Assembly: GCA_019308785.1 (NCBI GenBank)
Contig: JAFDHL010000051.1
Coordinates: 1-32,148 of the forward strand
Source: Deltaproteobacteria bacterium
Lineage (GTDB): Bacteria > Desulfobacterota > DSM-4660 > Desulfatiglandales > Desulfatiglandaceae
Reading direction: 5' to 3'
DNA: 32,148 nucleotides
The notes below the pieces were generated by a model. The model worked only from the letters and a program-made list of their open reading frames with translations. It did not search any database and had not been told where the DNA came from. Made by a program: the position numbers and the translations under genes. This document shows positions 26,506-32,148 of the stretch, piece after piece; positions within the stretch are counted from its first letter, which is position 1, and the number at the start of each line of letters is the position of its first letter.

Positions 26506-27059
26506 TTCAATCTAATAAGATGTCACGGGTTATTGATTTAGAAGAAGGCCGGTTGCTTGTGGCCGTAAAGAAAGGCTACCGCAACTGGGTAAGCCGATTC
26601 AAGGAGTCGTTCGGCCCGGAGACCAGGCTTTCCCAGATTTCTCCAGCGACCCTTTCCTATCTGGCTCAAGGTAAAGAAAAAGGGACCTTCTATATCTACG
26701 ACTTAATCATGAATCTTCAGCATTTAGGGTCCGGGTTTGAGTTTAACGAACTGCATCCCAAGAAAAAGATGGCCATTATTGACCAGTATCTTTTTGTGCT
26801 GGACCGGATTCGGTTTGAGTGTATGAAAAGGCTGGGATGGCTTAAAAGTTATCCTGGTGAGGAATTCCCGTTAGTGGAGCTCATATTAAAGTTCGATAAG
26901 CTTGCGCCAAGCCTTCAGGCAAAGGTCCCTGTGCTCGATCAGGGCCACCCTAACCATGAGGAGTACGCAGCAATGACCACCTACGATAAAGAGGCTTATG
27001 TCAGAAAACTGATACCAAAGGCCCTGGAAGAGATTCAGAATTACTCCACAACCTTATAG
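26502..27059 (+). CDS. Unknown cytosolic protein coupled to RND permease
   Basis: I do not recognise a family. The 185-residue product is largely helical, mixed-charge, without signal or membrane segments. A tract with KEKGTFYIYDLIMNLQ at about 58-73 and an aromatic, basic segment QYLFVLDRIRFECMKRLGWL (about 95-114) stand out. The start TTG overlaps the permease stop by 4 bases, with AAGG seven bases upstream, so coupling is likely; an ATG at 26520 would also be possible. Its 3' end overlaps the convergent EF-Tu-like gene by 19 bases. It could be an accessory of the pump or just a neighbour. Confidence 0.72.
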   Translation: MIQSNKMSRVIDLEEGRLLVAVKKGYRNWVSRFKESFGPETRLSQISPATLSYLAQGKEKGTFYIYDLIMNLQHLGSGFEFNELHPKKKMAIIDQYLFVLDRIRFECMKRLGWLKSYPGEEFPLVELILKFDKLAPSLQAKVPVLDQGHPNHEEYAAMTTYDKEAYVRKLIPKALEEIQNYSTTL

Positions 27060-27298
27060 ACCTTGTCGTTTTCCCTGACCCTTTCTTTTACCTTCACGCC
27101 TATCAGATCACCCACTTTGGCTTCAACCACAGCTTGATTGTCGATCTCCATGCTGGTGATCTCTTCGGTAAAATCGGTGGTATGCCCCTTGTATTTTAGA
27201 ACATCCCCTATTTTGATGATACCGTTTGTCACTTCTAAGGCAGCGACACTGGGCTTGGCGAAAAATTTGACAATTACAGCGACCTGTTCTTCCGGCAT
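27041..27298 (-). CDS. Stand-alone EF-Tu domain 2-like small protein
   Basis: An 85-residue beta-barrel protein that resembles domain 2 of translation GTPases alone, without a G domain. The pattern VTNGIIKIGDVLKYKG, then ITSMEIDNQAVVEAKVGDLI, matches the EF-Tu/IF2 domain-2 layout (IKxGDxL, SIExxxxxVxxAxxGDxV). Such mini-proteins are annotated as translation elongation factor-like in several bacteria and archaea; their job is not known. The ATG at 27298 has a near-perfect Shine-Dalgarno (GGAGGTG) about six bases upstream, suggesting high expression. A promoter with consensus -35 lies just upstream. Confidence 0.82.
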   Translation of the reverse strand: MPEEQVAVIVKFFAKPSVAALEVTNGIIKIGDVLKYKGHTTDFTEEITSMEIDNQAVVEAKVGDLIGVKVKERVRENDKVYKVVE

Positions 27299-27344
27299 GA
27301 TTACACCTCCTTGTCAAAAATGAGAATAACTGAGGTTAATTTAT

Positions 27345-27373
27345 TAAATATCGCCTTTTAATGCCATTGTCAA
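27345..27373 (-). promoter_or_regulatory. Candidate sigma-70 promoter for the EF-Tu-like gene
   Basis: On the minus strand a perfect TTGACA (27373-27368) and TATTTA (27350-27345) are 17 bases apart. The leader would be about 40 bases, ending in a strong GGAGGTG ribosome site. Confidence 0.45.
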
Positions 27374-27484
27374 GAAATCGTTACTGCCCGCAAAGAGGGT
27401 GATAAGAATTACCTGAGTATTTTCGTTTCCACTTGAAAAGTATGGTATGGGCATAGTAATCTTTATCCTATAGTTGCATAAACG

Positions 27485-27526
27485 TGACTACTCACGTAGT
27501 CAACCTAAATAACCTGAGTGGTTACG
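27485..27526 (-). repeat. Dispersed spacer repeat, copy 3, with TGACTAC hairpin
   Basis: The 18-mer hairpin (27485-27502) is the exact reverse complement of 1505-1522. It runs directly into the spacer-repeat core (27501-27526), which matches 1247-1272 at 23 of 26 bases when read on the minus strand. Confidence 0.75.
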
Positions 27527-27649
27527 CATAAACAACGTGTCAAAAACGGACAAAAGTGAAGGATATCCTGCTAAAGGACATTTGCAAGGTGCGTTGCAGG
27601 ACCCCACTTCGAGTGACATCCAAACCCGGATAGGAGAGGGCCATAACAC

Positions 27650-29368
27650 ATGTATACAAGTTTTTTTGGCTTAAAAGAAAGACCATTCAAGCTTGTTCCA
27701 GACCCCGCGTATCTGTTTTTGAGCAAGAGTCACGAGGAAGCCCTTGCCCATCTTTCTTATGCTATTTCCCAGGGAGATGGTTTTGTGGAAATCACCGGCG
27801 AGGTGGGAACGGGCAAGACAACACTTTGCCGCGTATTTCTCGCCAATCTGGATGAAGACACAGAGGCGGCTTATATCTTTAATCCGATCTTAAATTCAGT
27901 TCAGTTGCTGAAGAGCATTAATGATGAATTCGGGATCAACTCGGAGGCGGATAATACAAAAGACCTTATCGATACCCTGAATGCCTTTCTCATTGAAAAA
28001 AAGGCTCAAGGTAAAAAGGCTATCCTGCTTATCGATGAAGCCCAGAACCTGAGCAAGGAGGTCCTGGAGCAGTTAAGGTTGCTTTCCAATCTGGAAACAA
28101 GCAAATATAAGCTCTTGCAAATTATACTGGTCGGACAACCCGAACTGGCAGAAATGCTTGATTCATACGAGCTCAGGCAGCTGGGACAAAGGATCACGCT
28201 GAGCTGTTACCTGTTCCCCCTGACATACAAGGAAACCAAAGGATATATTCAACATAGGATAAATATTGCCACGAAGAAATCGGGAATCAAATTCAACCGG
28301 GCGGCCTTTCGATCTATTTATAGATATTCCAGTGGAATCCCCCGATTGATTAATATCACCTGCGACCGGGCTCTTCTTACCGCCTTCGGCGTTAATCGAC
28401 ATAAAATCACGGGAAGCATAGCAAGGGCAGCAATCAGGGAACTGGCGGGCCGGGGATATATGAAACGTTATGGCCTGTACGATGGAAAAAGGGTAGTCCT
28501 GCTTTTATTAATATTATGTATAGCATTTTTCATCATCCTTTACCGCCCCCAGATCCTTAATATAAACGGGATGTTTCATGCGTCAAAAGGCGTGGTGACT
28601 GAAACCCCTCTGCCTGGACAGGCAGAGATGAAAGAAGTCTTAAGGCCTGCTCCAGATTCGGAACAGATTAGTGGGCCTGGGCAGGATGACGGCAAACCGG
28701 AACCTGATATCGAAACTGTGATTGATTTAGGAGATGTTCTTAAAGACATGGACACACGGTCCTCAAGACAAGTGGCTGTTAAGGCCGCTATGGACCTGTG
28801 GAACAGTGAAGCAGTAATTAAACAATATCCGGAAACAATTGAAGATGATCAAACCTTTTTCCGGCTTGCCGCAAAACATAATGGCCTCTTGATCCGGCGC
28901 GTTAAAGGCGATTTAGACCTGCTAAGGAGATTAGATCTGCCGGCCATCCTTCAATTTCATCTGCTTGAAGCACAATCTCCCGTGTATCTTACCCTTAGCA
29001 AAATGGACGATAGCAAGATCCTTCTCATAAGCGGAGCGAAAGAACAAATGATTGAGATAAAGCCGGACGAAGTAAAATCTTATTGGTCAGGCGTGGCATA
29101 CATCCCCTGGAAGAATTTCCTCTCGCTGACCGGGAGTATCCCCCTGGATTCCCCAAAGGATTCCATAGTAACACTGAAGATGCTCATGCGTGATATAGGA
29201 TTTAGTGACATTGATATGAGTCCGGTTTATGACGAATTGACCCGAAAAGCCATAACAGAAGTTCAGCAGAAAAGCGGCATTAAAGTTGACGGGGTCGTGG
29301 GCCCCTTGACCAAGATCATTCTTTACAATGAAATAGGATCTTTAAAGATACCTCATATTACGAATTAG
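27650..29368 (+). CDS. gspA: ExeA/GspA-type ATPase with peptidoglycan-binding domain
   Basis: Inner-membrane ATPase of the ExeA/GspA family, which with GspB helps place the type II secretion secretin through the cell wall in Aeromonas. The N-terminal AAA domain carries Walker A GEVGTGKTT (50-58), Walker B AILLIDEAQ (124-132) and GQPEL as sensor region. A transmembrane helix lies at about 281-298. The periplasmic part has a C39-like domain (about 375-490) and a C-terminal peptidoglycan-binding domain (about 505-565, with DELTRKAITEVQQKSGIKVD). The start ATG has AGGAGAGGG nine bases upstream. gspB follows after 28 bases. No other gsp gene is in the window; an MSHA/pilus-linked role is possible. 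Confidence 0.88.
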   Translation: MYTSFFGLKERPFKLVPDPAYLFLSKSHEEALAHLSYAISQGDGFVEITGEVGTGKTTLCRVFLANLDEDTEAAYIFNPILNSVQLLKSINDEFGINSEADNTKDLIDTLNAFLIEKKAQGKKAILLIDEAQNLSKEVLEQLRLLSNLETSKYKLLQIILVGQPELAEMLDSYELRQLGQRITLSCYLFPLTYKETKGYIQHRINIATKKSGIKFNRAAFRSIYRYSSGIPRLINITCDRALLTAFGVNRHKITGSIARAAIRELAGRGYMKRYGLYDGKRVVLLLLILCIAFFIILYRPQILNINGMFHASKGVVTETPLPGQAEMKEVLRPAPDSEQISGPGQDDGKPEPDIETVIDLGDVLKDMDTRSSRQVAVKAAMDLWNSEAVIKQYPETIEDDQTFFRLAAKHNGLLIRRVKGDLDLLRRLDLPAILQFHLLEAQSPVYLTLSKMDDSKILLISGAKEQMIEIKPDEVKSYWSGVAYIPWKNFLSLTGSIPLDSPKDSIVTLKMLMRDIGFSDIDMSPVYDELTRKAITEVQQKSGIKVDGVVGPLTKIILYNEIGSLKIPHITN

Positions 29369-29396
29369 TTTCCATCTTGAAGCGGGGCATTCAAGA

Positions 29397-30230
29397 GTGA
29401 GTTCTATACTAAAGGCCTTAAAGAAGCTTGAAAAGGAATTCCCCCAGCAGGACGAAGCCGTATCCTGGCCGCAGAAGATTTATACGAAGAAGGCAATCAG
29501 TAAACACGCCAAGGGAACATGGCGCTTTAACAAATTTATATCCGTTTTTTTCGTAACCGTTATCTTGGCTGCTGGTGTATGGTTGATCTTAAGCCAGAAG
29601 CCGCTTTGGATGAAAGAATTTTTCCCTGGAACTTCTTTGCTTAATCAAAATGGAGAAGAGGGAAAGACGGCATCGATACCTGTTCGTAAAAAAGTGAAAA
29701 AGGGACCGGTGCCGGTTTCAAGAACAGAAACTGTCCCGGAAAAACAGCCAAGTGGTTCTGTAAGTGAGATCTCGCGTCAGGATTTACCACAAAGAGATAC
29801 CGGCGCAGCAAAAAATAGTGAAAAATATGATCGGGTTAAGAAAGTGGAGAAAAGGACGGCGGCCCCTGTCCGGAGGCCATTGGAAAATACTTTAAAACCT
29901 GTTTCAAGAAGCCTTTCTGAAACGGAAATCTCCAGACCTGGCTTACATAAAAGAGAAACCTTCGCCTTGAAGGAAGTTGAAAAACCCGGTCCGGATAAAA
30001 TAGTAGAGGACACGAAATCCATACCTGCCAGGGTAATGGATGATTCAAGGTTAGAGCTGCAGGCCATAGCCTGGTCCATTGATGCGAAAAAGCGTATTGC
30101 CGTTATTAACGGCCGTGTGGTAAGGGAAGGCGCAACCATTGATGGGGTCTCCATAGCCCGTATTGGAAAGGACGAAGTTGTTGTTCTGGAGGGGAAGGAA
30201 CTCTGGAAGCTGGTATTCACAATAAAATGA
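29397..30230 (+). CDS. gspB: GspB/ExeB-like type II secretion assembly protein
   Basis: Partner of the upstream ExeA-like ATPase. The N-terminus MSSILKALKKLEKE is the typical GspB start. One transmembrane helix lies at about 46-66, a long K/R/P-rich periplasmic linker at about 85-210, and a C-terminal small beta domain at about 217-277 (LQAIAWSIDAKKRIAVINGR). That last domain matches the GspB (T2SSB) domain, including the AVINGRVVREG turn. The start is GTG at 29397. Its stop overlaps the ATG of pyrE (ATGA at 30227-30230), linking secretion assembly and pyrimidine genes in one transcript. Confidence 0.85.
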   Translation: MSSILKALKKLEKEFPQQDEAVSWPQKIYTKKAISKHAKGTWRFNKFISVFFVTVILAAGVWLILSQKPLWMKEFFPGTSLLNQNGEEGKTASIPVRKKVKKGPVPVSRTETVPEKQPSGSVSEISRQDLPQRDTGAAKNSEKYDRVKKVEKRTAAPVRRPLENTLKPVSRSLSETEISRPGLHKRETFALKEVEKPGPDKIVEDTKSIPARVMDDSRLELQAIAWSIDAKKRIAVINGRVVREGATIDGVSIARIGKDEVVVLEGKELWKLVFTIK

Positions 30231-30988
30231 TGGAAGATTACAAGAAACGACTGGCCCTCACACTGGCGGAGACCGGGGCCGTTTTTTTTGATAAGGGTCT
30301 TATCTTGAAGGACGGACGCCCTACGCCATACTTCGTAAATATGGCCATGTTCAAAACCGGTCGTCTGAGCCTGGAGTTGGGATCGTTTTTTGCAGACATG
30401 ATGGTGTCGCGGGATCTTGTTAAGGATACGGACATCATTTTGGGCCCCTCATACAAGGGCAGTTCAATTGCCATGGCAACTACTATTTCCCTGTGGAAGG
30501 ATCATGGGTTTGATTTGGCCTTTGATTATGATCGAAAAGAGGCCAAGACCCATGGAGAGGCCACTGCTTCCAAAAGCGTCTTTGTGAACCAGACATTCTT
30601 TGACGGGTGTCATATCTTTGTCGTGGACGATGTGGCCACCTCCATGGGAACCAAATATGATCTTTTGGAAAAGATTAAGGGAGAGGCCCGGGCTCGGGAG
30701 ATGCAGTTCCACGTGGTTGGTATCGGGATCGCAATAGACAGGGAACAGACGACGGCGGTCTATGACAAAGCGGGGAATGTGATCCTTGGGCAGAAAGGGG
30801 AAAATGCCATCCAGGATTTTGTATTAAAAAGCGGTATTCCGGTTTACTGTGTTGCAGGCATAAGGGAGATCATAGAATATATTTACAGGGAAAAGGTTCC
30901 CGTAATGATTCAGGGGAGGCGGATTCCGATCGATGAGGAAACAAAGGCTGAATTCGATGAATATATTGGGATTTATGGGATTGAGTAG
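30227..30988 (+). CDS. pyrE: Orotate phosphoribosyltransferase
   Basis: Cytosolic enzyme of pyrimidine synthesis that makes OMP from orotate and PRPP. The PRPP-binding loop is IFVVDDVATSMG (130-141). LGPSYKGSSIA (72-82) and DRKEAKTHGE (102-111) match the OPRTase flexible catalytic loop. At 253 residues it exceeds the common length of about 210 because of a C-terminal extension (about 215-253, IIEYIYREKVPVMIQGRR onward). It begins in a 4-base overlap with gspB. A second ATG directly follows the first, so the start is uncertain by one codon. Confidence 0.92.
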   Translation: MMEDYKKRLALTLAETGAVFFDKGLILKDGRPTPYFVNMAMFKTGRLSLELGSFFADMMVSRDLVKDTDIILGPSYKGSSIAMATTISLWKDHGFDLAFDYDRKEAKTHGEATASKSVFVNQTFFDGCHIFVVDDVATSMGTKYDLLEKIKGEARAREMQFHVVGIGIAIDREQTTAVYDKAGNVILGQKGENAIQDFVLKSGIPVYCVAGIREIIEYIYREKVPVMIQGRRIPIDEETKAEFDEYIGIYGIE

Positions 30989-31062
30989 CCTTTGTAAATA
31001 AATAGAGAAATAATAAGACGAATTGGCTTTATTTATAGAATAAAGGAATTCCTTAACTTTAG

Positions 31063-31089
31063 TCACTTTAGATCACTTTAGTCACTTTG
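31063..31089. repeat. Short tandem TCACTTTAG repeat
   Basis: TCACTTTA/G occurs three times at 31063, 31073 and 31082, with 9- and 10-base periods, in the 212-base spacer between pyrE and the Nudix gene. The rest of that spacer shows only a short CCCCTTTAAGGGG palindrome near 31119. Confidence 0.5.
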
Positions 31090-31200
31090 CACTCCTGAGA
31101 TTATCTATGATTACAGCCCCTTTAAGGGGGGAATCAAAGCACCGTCCTTTGGGCCGGGATGCATTACTAAATATTTAATATTAGCAAGCCATGTTTTATC

Positions 31201-31827
31201 ATGAATATTCAGGATAAAGAGAACCTTCCAAATTTAATCAGAGAAGTCCTGAGCGTCAGGGAGCCAAAACGTATCCATGACGGGCAGTCTTCTTACAGAC
31301 ACGCCGGTGTTCTCATTCCCATCTTGGAGGATAATGGGACCCACAAGATCCTTTTTACAAAAAGGACAGACTTGGTGGAACACCACAAAGGCCAGATTTC
31401 TTTTCCCGGCGGTTCTGTTGATGAAGAAGACAGCTCCTCGTTGGAGACTGCATTAAGAGAGTCTGAAGAAGAGATCGGCCTTTCAAGGGAGGATGTGGAT
31501 GTTTTGGGAAGGATCGATGATACCCTGACCCTGGCATCAGATTTTATTATCCACCCGTTTGTTGGTCTTGTGCCCTACCCTTATGATTTTGTCATTAACG
31601 CGGGAGAGGTCGAAAGGCTCATCATAGTGCCGATAGATGTCTTTCAGAATGAAAATCCAGAAACCAGTATCTATGCGGTGGAATTTGAAGGGGAGACTTA
31701 CCATACGCAGGCCTATGAATACAATGGGGACGTGATCTGGGGGGCTACGGCCAGGATGATTGAGAATATTTTATGGGTATTATTGCGCGTAAATTGCCCT
31801 TGCCGCATGATAGAAAATAGGTTATAG
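31201..31827 (+). CDS. Nudix hydrolase, CoA pyrophosphatase (NudL)-like
   Basis: Cytosolic Nudix hydrolase. The box GGSVDEEDSSSLETALRESE and EEIGL (70-94) has the required G, E, RE and EE residues. The upstream motif HHKGQISFPGG (61-71) is characteristic of the NudL/UPF0035 family, whose members split CoA and acyl-CoA into 3',5'-ADP and phosphopantetheine species. Length (208 aa) is normal. The ATG at 31201 lacks an evident Shine-Dalgarno. The gene is followed 11 bases later by tRNA-Pro. Substrate specificity is inferred from family only. Confidence 0.88.
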   Translation: MNIQDKENLPNLIREVLSVREPKRIHDGQSSYRHAGVLIPILEDNGTHKILFTKRTDLVEHHKGQISFPGGSVDEEDSSSLETALRESEEEIGLSREDVDVLGRIDDTLTLASDFIIHPFVGLVPYPYDFVINAGEVERLIIVPIDVFQNENPETSIYAVEFEGETYHTQAYEYNGDVIWGATARMIENILWVLLRVNCPCRMIENRL

Positions 31828-31838
31828 GTAAATGCAGT

Positions 31839-31915
31839 CGGGACGTGGCTCAGTCTGGTAGAGCACCGCGTTCGGGACGCGGGAGTCGCTGGTTCAAATC
31901 CAGTCGTCCCGACCA
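31839..31915 (+). tRNA. tRNA-Pro (anticodon CGG), CCA encoded
   Basis: A 77-base cloverleaf: acceptor CGGGACG pairs with CGTCCCG, anticodon stem CCGCG/CGCGG encloses loop TTCGGGA with anticodon CGG, and the T loop reads GGTTCAAATCC. The discriminator A is followed by genomic CCA. It reads proline codon CCG. Confidence 0.97.
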
Positions 31916-31932
31916 TGTAAATTCAATAGGTT

Positions 31933-31960
31933 AGCCCCGCTTGTAAGGCGGGGCTTTTTT
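31933..31960 (+). terminator. Intrinsic terminator after tRNA-Pro
   Basis: AGCCCCGC (31933-31940) pairs with GCGGGGCT (31948-31955) around a 7-base loop, followed by TTTTT. It begins 18 bases after the tRNA and probably ends the Nudix/tRNA transcript. Confidence 0.9.
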
Positions 31961-32059
31961 GTGGTTTTGGTAAATATGTACCAAGCCATCGTTAGTGTAT
32001 TATTTTAAAAACAATAATTCCGAGTCGTAAAGCAACTCGTGAGTATTTGGGAGGGTGAA

Positions 32060-32148
32060 ATGGCTAAGATAAAGCTTGATAAAGAAGAAAGAGATCTTCT
32101 TGATAGTTATGAACGAGGTGAATGGAAGTCTGTTAAAAATCTTAACCA
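32060..32148 (+). CDS. Probable type II antitoxin, N-terminal fragment cut by window
   Basis: The ATG at 32060 has a GGGAGGGTG ribosome site just upstream. The visible 29 codons begin MAKIKLDKEERDLLDSYERG and then EWKSVKN. This matches the start of small CopG-like (ribbon-helix-helix) antitoxins that are usually paired with a short toxin gene. The DNA-binding part would lie beyond the window, so the call depends on resemblance of the first residues. Position next to tRNA-Pro and its terminator suits an accessory insertion. Confidence 0.6.
   Translation, partial: MAKIKLDKEERDLLDSYERGEWKSVKNLN

Larger units (their letters stand above)
27299..27649. other. Divergent spacer with repeat copy, no gene seen
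   Basis: The spacer lies between the EF-Tu-like gene and gspA. It contains the promoter at 27345-27373, the TGACTAC hairpin and the spacer repeat (27485-27526), then about 120 bases without structure I could identify, ending in AGGAGAGGG before gspA. Confidence 0.6.

Overview
The window reads as chromosomal DNA of a Gram-negative, menaquinone-using bacterium of about 45-50% G+C. It most resembles the former Deltaproteobacteria (Desulfobacterota). This rests on gene content (MenA, an ExeA/GspAB pair, an M99 cell-wall peptidase, a tripartite RND pump, an EF-Tu-domain-2 mini-protein) and on repeat-rich spacers; no rRNA or phylogenetic marker was compared. No CRISPR array, prophage, IS transposase or recognisable defence island is present.

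Layout. 1-1085 is the 3'-truncated end of an M24 aminopeptidase (minus), followed by a 480-bp repeat-rich spacer and an RNase II-family exonuclease (plus). 3591-7469 is a tightly overlapping minus-strand trio: a Csd6/YkuD-like enzyme with two NTF2-like repeats, an unknown membrane-anchored coiled-coil protein, and an M99 (Csd4/Pgp1-like) peptidoglycan carboxypeptidase. Upstream of it a roughly 226-bp nested palindrome separates it from menA-purB. A monofunctional-type endonuclease III family glycosylase follows after a repeat-rich spacer. A stand-alone EF-G gene (12004-14034, plus) lies behind 700 bp of repeat-rich DNA. Next come an EamA exporter, a possible 55-aa ORF and an AT-rich radical SAM gene that looks imported. 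der, an OmpR-type regulator and a sensor kinase form a minus-strand operon (20300-16875).

The right third is mostly plus strand: a divergent pyrG (CTP synthase); an RND adaptor, permease and unknown cytosolic protein; a convergent EF-Tu-domain-2-like small protein; gspA-gspB-pyrE; a Nudix CoA-pyrophosphatase-like gene; tRNA-Pro(CGG) with an intrinsic terminator; and the start of a probable antitoxin gene cut by the window end.

Functional themes are envelope biogenesis (M99/Csd6-like trio, GspAB, RND pump), nucleotide metabolism (purB, pyrG, pyrE, Nudix) and translation (EF-G, Der, EF-Tu-like, tRNA). The strongest candidates for something new are the three-gene cell-wall module with its uncharacterised middle protein and the long palindrome directly upstream. 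A dispersed spacer-repeat family, partly with hairpin-forming elements, recurs at about 1.2-1.5, 11.7-11.96 and 27.5 kb.
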